Assembly (NCBI GenBank): GCA_030148335.1
Contig: JASBTQ010000032.1
Coordinates: 202,173-266,172 of the forward strand
DNA from: Allomuricauda sp.
GTDB lineage: Bacteria > Bacteroidota > Bacteroidia > Flavobacteriales > Flavobacteriaceae
Length of the DNA: 64,000 bases
Direction of reading: 5' to 3'
In this document: piece by piece, positions 47,901-57,211 of the stretch
Position numbering within the stretch: position 1 is the first letter of the stretch
Layout: every line of letters begins with the position of its first letter
Translations under genes and position numbers: made by a program
The notes under the pieces: generated by a model
Told to the model about the DNA's origin: nothing
Seen by the model: only the letters and a program-made list of their open reading frames with translations
Database searches by the model: none

Positions 47901-47955
47901 CATCAAGACGAAGGAAGCGGAGAGCAATTCATCGGTAGACCCCAACGAAAACTAA
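44932..47955 (+). CDS. large exported tetratricopeptide-repeat protein
   Basis: 1007 residues, signal NLFVFPIFLGTFFVLTAQ. The body is an almost continuous array of TPR and Sel1-like helix pairs (for instance ALYNDQQYQAAQSIFQ, YLGYIAYEQDDYNQASARFDQI, ALSRVCEIYVEKQDYQSAIPYLKRL-type units), with the spacing of BamD/YbgF-like outer membrane scaffolds. It ends in a short acidic tail. The next gene, 12 bases on, encodes a beta-barrel protein, so the pair may form one envelope complex. The substrate or role is not readable. Confidence 0.85.
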   Translation: MNRKNLFVFPIFLGTFFVLTAQETEIYTHENKAYQDALALYNDQQYQAAQSIFQTVKANTKDGETEANSAYYAANAAIRLNQRGADKMMEDFVERYPTSTKRNSAILDVADYYFETGKYPFALKWYKKVDESSMSYADRDRFNFNNGYALYASNRPADAEKYLSKVTTSQKYGSQAKYYLGYIAYEQDDYNQASARFDQITDPELLNEKLSYYQADLNFKLGKFEEAIAMAEKQLPKSDRQEVSELNKIIGESYFNLEQYGKAIPYLEGYKGKRGKFNNTDYYLLGYSHYKQGDYQNAIQQFNKIIGGSNNVSQNAYYHLAECYLKLDKKSEALNAFRNASQMDFSPEIQKDAMLNYARLSYEIGNAYEPVPQVLTNYLEKYPKDENQMEIQELLVDSYITSRNFEGAMQLLEKNKNYASKETYQKVAYYHGVELFIDGDYEAALESFSKSLKSAENATFEARALYWKAESAYRLNRFQDALVDFVKFQQLPASKALPEYEELDYNLGYCYFKLKDYNNAIAYFKNVVNSNALDEDRKNDGYLRLGDSYFVTSRYQLAMNAYDASSKLNGPERDYAAFQKTLSNGFLGNNSAKIEGLNEFLERYPTSSLRDDALFELGNSYIKDNQENLGLRTYDRLVAEYAKSKFAPQGMLRQGLVHYNASRNQQALDKLKEVVQKYPNTQEAKQAVATAKLVYVDEGRVSEYAAWARNLDFVEVTDSELDNATFESAERKQIEGKTDVAIKGYEDYLKQFPNGLHSGSANFALAQLYFGKGQKDKALPKYKAVADGGNGEYTEQALTRVCEIYVEKQDYQSAIPYLKRLETTADISENRTFAQSNLMKGYYGQKDYGQTIAYAEKVLKAPKIDDRIKSDAQIMIARSAIATENEALAKTAYQNVKKIATGELAAEAWYYDAYFKNKEGDFEASNTSVQKLAKDYAAYKTWAGKGLVIMAKNFYKLGDAFQATYILESVISNFSDYDEIVTEAKSELAIIKTKEAESNSSVDPNEN

Positions 47956-47967
47956 ACGAGACACAGC

Positions 47968-49716
47968 ATGCAAAAGAGAACCTATATATTTCCATTACTT
48001 TTTTTGAGCCTTTTTGGAACCCTTTTCGGTCAGGAGACCGATGATATTGGCACGGAGACGGTAACGGTGGTGAAACCGTATTCCCCTACCGTTTCGGATG
48101 CCTTCAAGATCAAATCGGCACCCAACCTGAACGATTCCATCGTACTTCAAAAAAAGAAGATAGACTACAGTATTTTTTCCGTGCCGGTGGCTTCCACCTT
48201 TACCCCGGCGAAGGGAAAAGCCTCGGGAGTGAAGAAGACCCCTCCGCCCACGCTCTACAATTCGTATGCTTCGGTAGGACTGGGCAATTATAACAATGCT
48301 TTGGTGGATTTTTATACCAGCAGGGAGTTCAACAGGGGAGAAGACCTGTTGGATTTTGGCCTGACCCACAACTCCTCAAGGGGTGATTTGGATTCCACAC
48401 CTTTGGACACGGATTTTTACGATACAAAGCTGGATGTTTCCTATGCCAAAAGGGACAGATACATGGATTGGGGTGCCAGTGTGGGGCTTCAGCACCAATT
48501 GTACAACTGGTATGGGATAGAGAATGGGGCGTATAGCGAGGATCTTGTTGCCTCCATGGACGAACAACAAAATTATTTCAATGCCGAGGCAAAGGCCCAT
48601 TTGAACATGGAGGATTCCTTTTTCAAACAAGGAAACATCCTCTTGAGGCGTTTTTGGGATGCCACGGAATCCGCGGAAAATCGCTTGGTACTTAACCCGA
48701 CTTTTGAACTGCCCGTTACCGAGGAACTGATCACCATTTCCGCCAAGTTGGATTATGTGGGGGGAAATTTCAAAAACGCATCATTGAACAATACGACCAA
48801 TACCGGGGAGATCAATTACAGCCATCTTCAGGCCGGGGTGACCCCAAGTCTACTCATCCTACGTGATGATCTTACCCTGAATCTGGGAGCGAACATTGTG
48901 TATGGTCTTGACACCGAAAACAGTGACAGTAATTTTTATATCTATCCGGCCGTGACCGCTTCCTACCGTCTTTTGGATGAAAATGTTATTGCCTACGGGG
49001 GAATAGAGGGGGAATTGAAGCAAAACTCGTATCACGATTTTGTGGATGATAACCCCTACGTGTCACCTACTTTGGATATTCTCCCCACCGATCAGCAATA
49101 TGAAGGCTATTTAGGTTTAAAAGGCCAGTTGATGTCCAATGTTGGGTACAACATCAAGGGTTCCTATGCGGCAGAAAACAGAAGGCCCTTGTTTTTGCTG
49201 AATCCTATCAATATCAGGGATGATGAGAAAAGCTATTATTATGGCAATTCCTTTCAGGTTTTTTATGATGATATGAAGACCTTGGGTGTGTTCGGGGAAA
49301 TCAATGTCGATATCAACCGCAACTTTACCTTGGGGATGAATGCGGAATTTTATGATTATGATACCGAAACGGACAATCCTGCGTGGAACCTACCTTCCAT
49401 CAAAGGGTCATTGTTCATGGATTACCAGATTACCGATCAATGGTACATTGGGGCCAACTTGTTTTATGTGGGTGAACGGGACGACTTGGTATCGCAGGCC
49501 ATTGATGGTGCATCACCTTCTGAATTTCCTTCGACCATCGTGACCTTGGACGGTTTTTTTGACGCCAATGCCCATCTGGGGTACAGGTTCAATGAGCAAC
49601 TTTCCATCTTCGTAAAAGCCTCCAATATCGCCAACAACAACTATCAAAGCTGGGCCAATTTCAGGGTGCAGGGCTTTCAGGCCTTGGCTGGGGTGTCCTA
49701 TAAGTTTGATTTTTAG
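47968..49716 (+). CDS. outer membrane beta-barrel protein, TonB-dependent-receptor-like
   Basis: 582 residues with signal MQKRTYIFPLLFLSLFGTLFGQ. The N-terminus TETVTVVKPYSPTVSDAFKIKSAPN is followed by a barrel built from alternating strands (TKLDVSYAKRDRYMDWGASVGL, LTLNLGANIVYGLD, HLGYRFNEQLSIFVKASNI) and ends in an aromatic residue (SYKFDF), the signal for outer membrane insertion. No plug domain is visible, so it is not a complete TonB receptor. It is cotranscribed with the TPR gene and probably works with it. Confidence 0.8.
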   Translation: MQKRTYIFPLLFLSLFGTLFGQETDDIGTETVTVVKPYSPTVSDAFKIKSAPNLNDSIVLQKKKIDYSIFSVPVASTFTPAKGKASGVKKTPPPTLYNSYASVGLGNYNNALVDFYTSREFNRGEDLLDFGLTHNSSRGDLDSTPLDTDFYDTKLDVSYAKRDRYMDWGASVGLQHQLYNWYGIENGAYSEDLVASMDEQQNYFNAEAKAHLNMEDSFFKQGNILLRRFWDATESAENRLVLNPTFELPVTEELITISAKLDYVGGNFKNASLNNTTNTGEINYSHLQAGVTPSLLILRDDLTLNLGANIVYGLDTENSDSNFYIYPAVTASYRLLDENVIAYGGIEGELKQNSYHDFVDDNPYVSPTLDILPTDQQYEGYLGLKGQLMSNVGYNIKGSYAAENRRPLFLLNPINIRDDEKSYYYGNSFQVFYDDMKTLGVFGEINVDINRNFTLGMNAEFYDYDTETDNPAWNLPSIKGSLFMDYQITDQWYIGANLFYVGERDDLVSQAIDGASPSEFPSTIVTLDGFFDANAHLGYRFNEQLSIFVKASNIANNNYQSWANFRVQGFQALAGVSYKFDF

Positions 49717-49793
49717 GAAGGGATTGGGCAAGCTTATTTGTGGAAACGAACTTTCTTGACCTTAATTTTCTATTTTTGAAAAAACCATCAAGA

Positions 49794-51413
49794 ATGAAAA
49801 AAATCCTTTCAATTATAGTACTCCCTCTTTTGTTGGCCTGCAATTCCAAGGAAGAAGTGGACATGATCGTTCACAATGCCAACATCTATACGGTGGATGA
49901 AGAATTCTCCAAGGCAAGTTCCGTGGCCATCAAAGACGGGAAGTTTCTGGAAGTGGGAGAAAGCGAGGTCCTCCGGAAAAAATACAACGCCAAGGAAATA
50001 TTGGATGCCAAAGGCAAGACAATGGTACCGGGACTCATAGATGCCCATTGCCATTTTTACGGGCTTGGATTGAATCAGCAAGTTGTGGATTTGGTGGGCA
50101 CTTCAAGTTTTGATGAAATTCTAGACAAAGTGGCCGCTTTCCAAAAAGAACGCCCCTCCAGTTACATCCGAGGTAGGGGTTGGGATCAAAATGATTGGGA
50201 AGAAAAGGAATTTCCGAACAAGGACAAACTTGATGAACTGTTCCCGGACATCCCCGTGGTTCTGGAACGAATTGATGGGCATGCCTATCTGGTGAACCAA
50301 AAGGCACTGGATCTGGCAGGGATAACCATGGAAACCCAAATGGATGGAGGTGAAATCGTGAAGAAGAATGGGGCAATCACTGGTGTTTTAGTGGACAATC
50401 CCATGGGGTTGGTGGATGCCATTATCCCGCAACCCACCAAGGAACAACGGATCCAAGCCCTGAAAGATGCCGAACGGATATGTTTGGATCATGGCCTCAC
50501 CACAGTCAACGATGCAGGTTTGGGCAGGGGCACCATTGAACTGATCGATAGCCTCCAGCAAGCTGGGGATTTGTCCATAAGGATATACGCTATGGTTTCC
50601 AACACTCCGGACAATCTGGACCATTTTTTGAAGAAAGGAATCATCAAAACGGATAAATTGAACGTCCGCTCCATAAAAGTCTATGGGGATGGAGCCTTGG
50701 GATCTAGGGGAGCTGCATTAAAAGCTCCTTATACCGACCAAGCCGGACATTATGGGGCCATGGTCACCCCTGTGGCAGAAATCGGTGCCTTGGCCGAACG
50801 TATTGCCGCTTCTGATTATCAAATGAACACCCATGCCATTGGGGATTCTGCCAACGTGGTGGTGCTCAGGGCCTATCAAAAAGCTTTGCAGGGCAAGCAA
50901 GACCGTCGATGGAAAGTGGAACATGCCCAAGTGGTGTCGCCACAGGATTTTGATTATTTTGAAGACGGGATCATTCCATCGGTGCAACCCACGCATGCCA
51001 CCAGCGATATGTATTGGGCAGGTGACAGGTTGGGTCCCGATCGGGTCAAGGGCGCCTATGCCTACAAAACATTGTTGGAAAAAGCAGGGATCGTGGCCTT
51101 GGGAACCGATTTTCCCGTGGAACAGGTAAGTCCTTTCCTGACATTTTATGCAGCAGTGTCCAGACAGGACCAAGAACAGTATCCCGAAGGAGGATTCCAG
51201 ATGAAGGATGCCCTCTCCAGGGAAGAAACCCTGAGGGGAATGACCCTTTGGGCGGCCTACTCCAACTTTGAGGAAAACGAAAAAGGAAGCATCGAACCGG
51301 GCAAGCTTGCAGACTTTGTTATCCTCAGCGATGACATCATGACCGTTCCTGTGGAAAACATCCCAAGTTTACAGGCGGAGCAAGTTTTTTTGAATGGTGT
51401 TAGGGTAAAATAA
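49794..51413 (+). CDS. YtcJ-like amidohydrolase lipoprotein
   Basis: 539 residues from the ATG at 49794, which gives signal MKKILSIIVLPLLLACN with lipid-linked Cys; an ATG at 49740 is upstream in frame. Metal sites: HxH in GLIDAHCHFYGLG, Lys region SIKVYGDGALGSRGAAL, His in MNTHAIGDSA and VEHAQVV, and Asp in LGTDFPVEQVSP. This is the amidohydrolase 3 family, whose members hydrolyse N-acyl or cyclic amide bonds; the actual substrate is unknown. Envelope-anchored location is unusual for the family but common in Bacteroidota. Confidence 0.87.
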   Translation: MKKILSIIVLPLLLACNSKEEVDMIVHNANIYTVDEEFSKASSVAIKDGKFLEVGESEVLRKKYNAKEILDAKGKTMVPGLIDAHCHFYGLGLNQQVVDLVGTSSFDEILDKVAAFQKERPSSYIRGRGWDQNDWEEKEFPNKDKLDELFPDIPVVLERIDGHAYLVNQKALDLAGITMETQMDGGEIVKKNGAITGVLVDNPMGLVDAIIPQPTKEQRIQALKDAERICLDHGLTTVNDAGLGRGTIELIDSLQQAGDLSIRIYAMVSNTPDNLDHFLKKGIIKTDKLNVRSIKVYGDGALGSRGAALKAPYTDQAGHYGAMVTPVAEIGALAERIAASDYQMNTHAIGDSANVVVLRAYQKALQGKQDRRWKVEHAQVVSPQDFDYFEDGIIPSVQPTHATSDMYWAGDRLGPDRVKGAYAYKTLLEKAGIVALGTDFPVEQVSPFLTFYAAVSRQDQEQYPEGGFQMKDALSREETLRGMTLWAAYSNFEENEKGSIEPGKLADFVILSDDIMTVPVENIPSLQAEQVFLNGVRVK

Positions 51414-51439
51414 AAAAAGCGGGGAAATACCCGCTTTTT
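51414..51439. terminator. bidirectional intrinsic terminator
   Basis: AAAAAGCGGG-GAAATA-CCCGCTTTTT, a perfect 10-bp stem with A and T tracts on both sides, directly after the amidohydrolase stop and before the stop of the convergent DUF2911 gene. Confidence 0.92.
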
Positions 51440-51457
51440 CATATCATTTCATCTGTG

Positions 51458-51988
51458 TTAGTAACTGATCGGTAGGGAAACCCTTGTGGTGCCCCATCCC
51501 ATGACCATTTCACCATCATCTTCAAAAGTAATGGAGAAAGCTTCCAATTCCTCATTGTCAGTGCTGGCAGTAGCGCTAACCCTGGCTACGTCTGCATCGC
51601 TGTCATAGGAATATGCGCCCCATTGGTTCAAGTTACTGTTCAGGATAACGGTCCATTCATCATCCCCAGGAATGGTGAACAAAGAATACGTACCCGCTTT
51701 GATTGCCTTTCCTCCAATGGTGGCATCCTTGTAAAAAGTCACTTCAGTGGCCTCATTGGCACCGGTTCTCCATACTTTCCCCTCGGGAGCAAGGTCGGCC
51801 AAACTACGGCCTTTGAGTTGTGGACGGCTGTAAATGACGCGGACGGACTTATCGGCCTCCTTGTAACTGGCGGGATAAGCAGCAATGTCCAAAGGACTTT
51901 TGTCCAGACCGCTGAATTTTTGGGCTGTGGCCTCTGTGGAATAAACCATCGCAAAGGCAAAGAATGTCAGTAAAAATAGATTTTTCAT
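51458..51988 (-). CDS. DUF2911 exported protein
   Basis: 176 residues from the ATG at 51988, giving signal MKNLFLLTFFAFAMVYSTEATAQ; an ATG 24 bases upstream is less likely. The SVRVIYSRPQLKGRSLADLAPEGKVWRTGANEATEVTF block and KAGTYSLFTIPGDDEWTVILN are the hallmark of DUF2911. The family is a periplasmic beta-sandwich of unknown role, widespread in Bacteroidota. Confidence 0.9.
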   Translation of the reverse strand: MKNLFLLTFFAFAMVYSTEATAQKFSGLDKSPLDIAAYPASYKEADKSVRVIYSRPQLKGRSLADLAPEGKVWRTGANEATEVTFYKDATIGGKAIKAGTYSLFTIPGDDEWTVILNSNLNQWGAYSYDSDADVARVSATASTDNEELEAFSITFEDDGEMVMGWGTTRVSLPISY

Positions 51989-52230
51989 GATTGTGATTTT
52001 AGTTGTTTTCAAAACTAGAATTAATTCAATGTTGTTTGTATAAAAAGACGTTAAAATTGAAGAACCTTACAGAATGCTTCGGATTGATACGTTCTTTTGC
52101 TGAAAAAGTTTCAAAAGATAACAACCTTACATTTTAAATAAACGGAATGTAATTAAAATTACTATTATTGTTTTATTTCAAAACTTGAATGTTCATTTTT
52201 GTATCAAAATTGTTATAAACTATATTTTTT

Positions 52231-53901
52231 ATGTGTGGAATTGTTTGCGCATTTGATGTGAAGGAAAGCACGGAAGTGTTGAGGCCCCAATTATTGGAAA
52301 TGTCCAAGAAAGTGAGACATAGGGGTCCGGATTGGAGTGGGATTTATTCGGATGACAAGGCCATTTTGGCCCATGAAAGGTTGGCGATCGTGGATCCGGC
52401 CTCTGGGAAACAGCCTTTGTTGAGTGCCGATGGAAAACTTGTGCTGGCCGCCAATGGTGAAATCTATAACCATCAAGAACTCAGAAAGCAGTTCGAAGGA
52501 AAATACCACTTCAAGACCCAATCCGACTGTGAGGTCATTTTGGCGCTCTATCAGGAAAAAGGTGTGGATTTCATTGATGAAATGAACGGCATCTTTGGCT
52601 TTGCCATATACGATAGTGAAAAAGACGAATATTTCATCGCCCGCGATCACATGGGGATCATTCCGTTGTACATCGGGTGGGACAAGAACGGCACTTTTTA
52701 TGTGGCCTCCGAATTGAAGGCGTTGGAAGGCACCTGTTCCAAGATCCAGCTTTTCCCTCCCGGACACTATTTGCACAGTTCGGATGGGGAATTCAAGAGA
52801 TGGTACCAACGGGATTGGATGGAATACGATGCCGTCAAGGAAAACGAAACCAGTATTGAAGAGATCAAAGTGGCCTTGGAGGCCGCGGTGCATCGCCAAT
52901 TGATGTCCGATGTGCCCTATGGGGTGCTGCTTTCCGGAGGATTGGACTCTTCCGTGACATCGGCCATCGCCAAAAGATATTCCCAAAAAAGGATAGAATC
53001 CGGGGATACCGCTGATGCCTGGTGGCCCCAATTGCATTCTTTTTCAGTGGGGTTGGAAGGTTCTCCTGATTTGGCCGCTGCCCAAAAAGTGGCCAAGCAC
53101 ATTGGGACCATCCACCATGAGATAAAGTTCACCATTCAGGAAGGTCTGGATGCTATCAAGGATGTCATCTACAACCTGGAGACCTATGATATCACCACCA
53201 TCAGGGCGAGCACGCCGATGTATTTGATGGCAAGGGTCATCAAGTCGATGGGTATCAAAATGGTGCTTTCCGGTGAGGGTGCAGACGAGCTTTTCGGGGG
53301 GTATTTGTATTTCCACAAGGCTCCAAGTCCAAAGGACTTTCATGAAGAAACCGTGCGCAAATTGGACAAACTCCATATGTACGATTGCCTCAGGGCCAAC
53401 AAATCCTTGGCGGCATGGGGAATAGAGGGGAGGGTCCCATTTTTGGACAAGGAATTCATGGATGTGGCGATGCGGATCAACCCAAAGGATAAAATGATCA
53501 ATGGGGAACGCATGGAAAAATGGGTCGTACGAAAAGCATTCGAATCCTATCTTCCCGAAAGTGTGGCCTGGAGACAAAAGGAACAGTTTTCCGATGGCGT
53601 AGGATACAGTTGGATAGATACCTTGAAGGCAATGGTGCAGGAAGAAGTGACCGATGAACAATTGCAGAACGCCCATTTCAAGTTCCCGATCCAGACACCC
53701 ACCACCAAGGAAGAATATTACTACCGTTCCATTTTTGAAAGCCATTTCCCTTCGGACGCAGCTGCGTTGAGCGTTCCACAAGAACCTTCAGTGGCCTGTA
53801 GCACCAGGATAGCACTGGAGTGGGACGAGGCCTTCAAGAACATGAACGACCCATCAGGTAGGGCCGTTGCCAAAGTACATGCCGATGCTTATGTGAAATA
53901 A
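52231..53901 (+). CDS. asnB: glutamine-hydrolysing asparagine synthase B
   Basis: 556 residues. The class II glutaminase starts with the nucleophile Cys2 (MCGIVCAFD), with RHRGPDWSGIY and ANGEIYNHQELR blocks. The synthetase half carries the PP-loop SGGLDSSVTSA and SGEGADELFGGYLYF, LRANKSLAAWGIEGRVPFLDKEF. Makes asparagine from aspartate, glutamine and ATP in the cytosol. Full length and intact. It is monocistronic, bounded downstream by a strong terminator. Confidence 0.97.
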   Translation: MCGIVCAFDVKESTEVLRPQLLEMSKKVRHRGPDWSGIYSDDKAILAHERLAIVDPASGKQPLLSADGKLVLAANGEIYNHQELRKQFEGKYHFKTQSDCEVILALYQEKGVDFIDEMNGIFGFAIYDSEKDEYFIARDHMGIIPLYIGWDKNGTFYVASELKALEGTCSKIQLFPPGHYLHSSDGEFKRWYQRDWMEYDAVKENETSIEEIKVALEAAVHRQLMSDVPYGVLLSGGLDSSVTSAIAKRYSQKRIESGDTADAWWPQLHSFSVGLEGSPDLAAAQKVAKHIGTIHHEIKFTIQEGLDAIKDVIYNLETYDITTIRASTPMYLMARVIKSMGIKMVLSGEGADELFGGYLYFHKAPSPKDFHEETVRKLDKLHMYDCLRANKSLAAWGIEGRVPFLDKEFMDVAMRINPKDKMINGERMEKWVVRKAFESYLPESVAWRQKEQFSDGVGYSWIDTLKAMVQEEVTDEQLQNAHFKFPIQTPTTKEEYYYRSIFESHFPSDAAALSVPQEPSVACSTRIALEWDEAFKNMNDPSGRAVAKVHADAYVK

Positions 53902-53972
53902 ACCAACCTATAATAACCAACCAACGATATGGAGCAGGAAGATGCTGTTTTGTTTCATTTTCAATTAGTCAG

Positions 53973-53998
53973 AAAAACCCCTTCGACAAGGGGTTTTT
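53973..53998 (+). terminator. intrinsic terminator of asnB
   Basis: AAAAACCCCTT-CGAC-AAGGGGTTTTT, an 11-bp perfect stem 72 bases past the asnB stop, followed by a T-rich strand. Confidence 0.93.
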
Positions 53999-54115
53999 CG
54001 TTGGTGGTTGGGTCATGTTCACCGTCATTGGGATTGGCCTCCGTTTTCCACAGAATTTGTTGATAACTTAGGGGGTTCATTCTGCCCCTACCACCTAATT
54101 CCACTGGCTATTCCT

Positions 54116-54123
54116 TATATTTG
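54116..54123 (+). promoter_or_regulatory. minus-7 element of the gyrB promoter
   Basis: TATATTTG matches TAnnTTTG, 37 bases upstream of the gyrB start codon. No clear minus-33 element at the standard distance. Confidence 0.5.
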
Positions 54124-54160
54124 TAGGATTTGAAAAATTCAAGGCAAATACTAAGAATAT

Positions 54161-56101
54161 ATGAGCGAAGAAGCGAACAAGAAACAGTACTCGGCGGATA
54201 GTATCCAGGCCCTGGAGGGCATGGAGCACGTGCGTATGAGACCTTCCATGTATATTGGTGATGTAGGGGTCAGGGGGTTGCACCATTTGGTATATGAAGT
54301 GGTGGACAACTCCATCGATGAGGCCATGGCCGGTTATTGTGACACCATTGAGGTCATCATCAACGAGGACAACTCCATCACCACAAAAGATAACGGACGG
54401 GGTATTCCTGTCGATCTGCACAAAAAGGAAGGTGTTTCTGCCCTTGAAGTGGTCATGACCAAAATCGGGGCCGGGGGAAAATTTGACAAAGATTCCTATA
54501 AAGTTTCCGGTGGACTCCATGGTGTGGGGGTTTCTGTGGTCAATGCTCTTTCAATACACCTAAAAGCGACGGTATATAGGGACGGAAAAATCTGGGAGCA
54601 GGAATATGAAAGGGGCAAGACCCTATATCCTGTAAAAAGTGTAGGGGATAGTAGCGAAACCGGTACCATTGTTACCTTCATACCGGACGACACCATCTTT
54701 ACCCAGACCACGGAATATAATTATGACACTTTGGCGAACAGAATGCGGGAGCTGTCGTATCTGAACAAAGGGATCACTATCACACTTATTGATAAACGCA
54801 ACAAGGACGACAAAGGAGAGTTCATTTCCGAAACTTTCCATTCCGAAGAAGGATTGAAGGAATTCATCAAATTCTTGGATGGAAATCGGGAGCCCCTTAC
54901 CCAAAGCGTCATCTCCATGGAAGGGGAGAAGAACGGAATTCCTGTGGAAGTGGCCATGGTGTACAACACAGGCTATACCGAGAACCTTCATTCCTATGTA
55001 AACAACATCAACACCCACGAAGGAGGGACTCACCTTTCAGGATTCAGGAGGGGATTGACCACCACCTTGAAAAAATATGCCGACAATTCCGGTATGTTGG
55101 ACAAACTAAAGTTTGAGATTTCTGGGGATGACTTCCGTGAAGGACTTACCGCTATTGTTTCCGTAAAAGTGGCCGAACCCCAGTTCGAAGGACAGACCAA
55201 GACCAAACTGGGCAACCGTGAGGTGACCAGTGCCGTAAGTCAGGCCGTGTCCGAAATGTTGACCGACTACTTGGAAGAGCACCCCGAAGATGCCAAGCTG
55301 ATCGTTGAAAAGGTAAAATTGGCCGCTCAGGCCAGACATGCCGCCGCCAAGGCCCGTGAAATGGTACAGCGCAAAAACCCGATGAGCGTGGGCGGACTGC
55401 CCGGAAAACTTTCGGATTGTTCCGAACAGGACCCGACCAAATGCGAAGTGTTCCTAGTGGAGGGTGACTCTGCGGGCGGAACGGCAAAACAAGGTAGGGA
55501 CCGAAACTTCCAAGCCATTTTGCCTTTGCGTGGTAAGATTTTGAACGTTGAAAAAGCCATGCAGCACAAGGTTTTTGAAAACGAAGAGATTAAGAATATT
55601 TACACGGCATTGGGAGTTACCATTGGTACCGAAGAGGATAGCAAGGCCCTGAATTTGGACAAGCTCCGTTACCACAAAGTGGTCATCATGTGTGATGCCG
55701 ATGTGGATGGTAGCCACATTGAAACCTTGATCCTTACCTTCTTCTTCCGTTACATGCGGGAATTGATAGAGGCTGGACACGTTTACATTGCCACTCCACC
55801 ATTATATTTGGTGAAGAAAGGATCCAAGAAACGCTATGCGTGGAACGATAAGGAGCGTGATGAGATAGTAGCCTCCATGAATGGTGGGGCCGGTATCCAA
55901 CGCTACAAAGGACTTGGGGAAATGAACGCGGAACAATTGTGGGACACCACGATGAACCCAGAGTTCAGGACCCTAAGACAAGTGAGTATAGACAACGCAA
56001 CCGAGTCGGACCGTATTTTCTCCATGTTGATGGGGGACGAGGTGCCGCCGAGGAGGGAATTCATTGAAAAAAATGCCGTCTATGCCAACATAGATGCATA
56101 G
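54161..56101 (+). CDS. gyrB: DNA gyrase subunit B
   Basis: 646 residues. GHKL ATPase domain (EVVDNSIDEAMAG, TTKDNGRGIP, GGKFDKDSYKVSGGLHGVGVSVVNALS), transducer domain, TOPRIM domain (EGDSAGGTAKQGRDR, DADVDGSHIETLILTFFFR) and the C-terminal tail (RYKGLGEMNAEQLWDTTM). With GyrA it introduces negative supercoils using ATP. No insertion of the Gram-negative enterobacterial type is seen, in keeping with the short length. The gene has its own promoter element and terminator. Confidence 0.98.
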   Translation: MSEEANKKQYSADSIQALEGMEHVRMRPSMYIGDVGVRGLHHLVYEVVDNSIDEAMAGYCDTIEVIINEDNSITTKDNGRGIPVDLHKKEGVSALEVVMTKIGAGGKFDKDSYKVSGGLHGVGVSVVNALSIHLKATVYRDGKIWEQEYERGKTLYPVKSVGDSSETGTIVTFIPDDTIFTQTTEYNYDTLANRMRELSYLNKGITITLIDKRNKDDKGEFISETFHSEEGLKEFIKFLDGNREPLTQSVISMEGEKNGIPVEVAMVYNTGYTENLHSYVNNINTHEGGTHLSGFRRGLTTTLKKYADNSGMLDKLKFEISGDDFREGLTAIVSVKVAEPQFEGQTKTKLGNREVTSAVSQAVSEMLTDYLEEHPEDAKLIVEKVKLAAQARHAAAKAREMVQRKNPMSVGGLPGKLSDCSEQDPTKCEVFLVEGDSAGGTAKQGRDRNFQAILPLRGKILNVEKAMQHKVFENEEIKNIYTALGVTIGTEEDSKALNLDKLRYHKVVIMCDADVDGSHIETLILTFFFRYMRELIEAGHVYIATPPLYLVKKGSKKRYAWNDKERDEIVASMNGGAGIQRYKGLGEMNAEQLWDTTMNPEFRTLRQVSIDNATESDRIFSMLMGDEVPPRREFIEKNAVYANIDA

Positions 56102-56120
56102 ATAACGGTTATTTCACAAC

Positions 56121-56149
56121 AAAAACTCGCCCCAACAAGGCGAGTTTTT
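56121..56149 (+). terminator. intrinsic terminator of gyrB
   Basis: AAAAACTCGCC / GGCGAGTTTTT with a 7-base loop, 20 bases past the gyrB stop and followed by more T. Confidence 0.93.
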
Positions 56150-56174
56150 TAGTTTTAAGGAAAAATTTTACAAA

Positions 56175-57185
56175 ATGAAGAAAATCATACTGCTTGCAGC
56201 TTTGCTGGGAGCAACTTTTGGCAAGGCCCAAGATCTGAACGATATTTTCATTTCTGGGGTCGAAGATGCGGAACGTTTTGCCAATGCCTATTTGGCGCCT
56301 GTTTCCGAAGCGGCCATCTACAGTGTTTCCACGGGATGGTACAACAGTGCGGATTCCAAGCCCTTGGGCGGGTTTGAGATATCCATCGTGGGAAACATGA
56401 CGGGATTTAAGAACAAGGATGACAAAAAAGCCTTTTTATTGGACCCCGCCGATTACGAAAACCTGGACTTTGTTCAAAACCCGGGCCAAGCACGTTTGGT
56501 TTCCACAGGTCTTGGTGACATCGAGGGAATCGAGGTTTTTGTGGAGGATGAAAGCACAGTGTTCAGAAGGGAATTTGAACTCCCTTCAGGATTGGCTTCC
56601 GAAAACCTCAATTTCATACCCTCGGGATATCTCCAAGGAAGTGTGGGATTGATCAAAGGATTGGAAGTAAAGGCCCGTTTTTTGCCCAAGATCAAATTTG
56701 ATGATGATGCCAAAATAGGATTGTTTGGGGCAGGTGTCCAATATGATTTCACCAAACTGCTCCCGGCCGATAAAGTGTTGCCGGTCGCCATTTCATCAGT
56801 GATTGGCTATACCAACCTCAATGGGGATTACGATTTTACGGATTCGGGTTTGATCGATGGTAGTGACCAGCGCATCGAAGCATCTTTCAACACTTGGAAC
56901 TTTAGTGCCGTCGTCTCCACCCGCAACATTCCCGTGATCAATTTTTATGGAGGTCTGGGTTACATTACAGGTAAGTCGGATATCGATGTATTGGGGACCT
57001 ACCAGGCCAATGGCCCTTTCTTTTCAGAAACAGTGGTAGATCCCTTTTCCGTTTCCAAAAAGGCCAGTGGTGTGAACGCCAATTTAGGTACTAAGCTGAA
57101 ACTGGGTTTTTTTAGGATCAATGCGGAATATAACTTTGCCGAGTTCAGCACCTTTACCTTTGGTCTGAACTTTGGATTTAGATAG
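56175..57185 (+). CDS. exported DUF6588-like protein
   Basis: 336 residues, signal MKKIILLAALLGATFGKAQ. The mature part is strand-rich with FANAYLAPVSEAAIYSVSTGWYNSA, GSVGLIKGLEVKARFLPKI, LFGAGVQYDFTKLLPADK and a C-terminal FTFGLNFGFR, the look of a small outer membrane barrel. It matches the DUF6588 type as I recall it. Function unknown. It lies 74 bases after gyrB and is probably independently expressed. Confidence 0.78.
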   Translation: MKKIILLAALLGATFGKAQDLNDIFISGVEDAERFANAYLAPVSEAAIYSVSTGWYNSADSKPLGGFEISIVGNMTGFKNKDDKKAFLLDPADYENLDFVQNPGQARLVSTGLGDIEGIEVFVEDESTVFRREFELPSGLASENLNFIPSGYLQGSVGLIKGLEVKARFLPKIKFDDDAKIGLFGAGVQYDFTKLLPADKVLPVAISSVIGYTNLNGDYDFTDSGLIDGSDQRIEASFNTWNFSAVVSTRNIPVINFYGGLGYITGKSDIDVLGTYQANGPFFSETVVDPFSVSKKASGVNANLGTKLKLGFFRINAEYNFAEFSTFTFGLNFGFR

Positions 57186-57211
57186 TACCACCAACCGACC
57201 AGCCAAAATAA

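Noticed and set aside
52291..53781. Two long minus-strand frames opposite asnB
   Set aside because: asnB is full length and intact on the + strand; these are mirror frames.
53929..54055. Short frame after asnB starting MEQEDAVLF
   Set aside because: It runs through the asnB terminator hairpin and has no conserved look.
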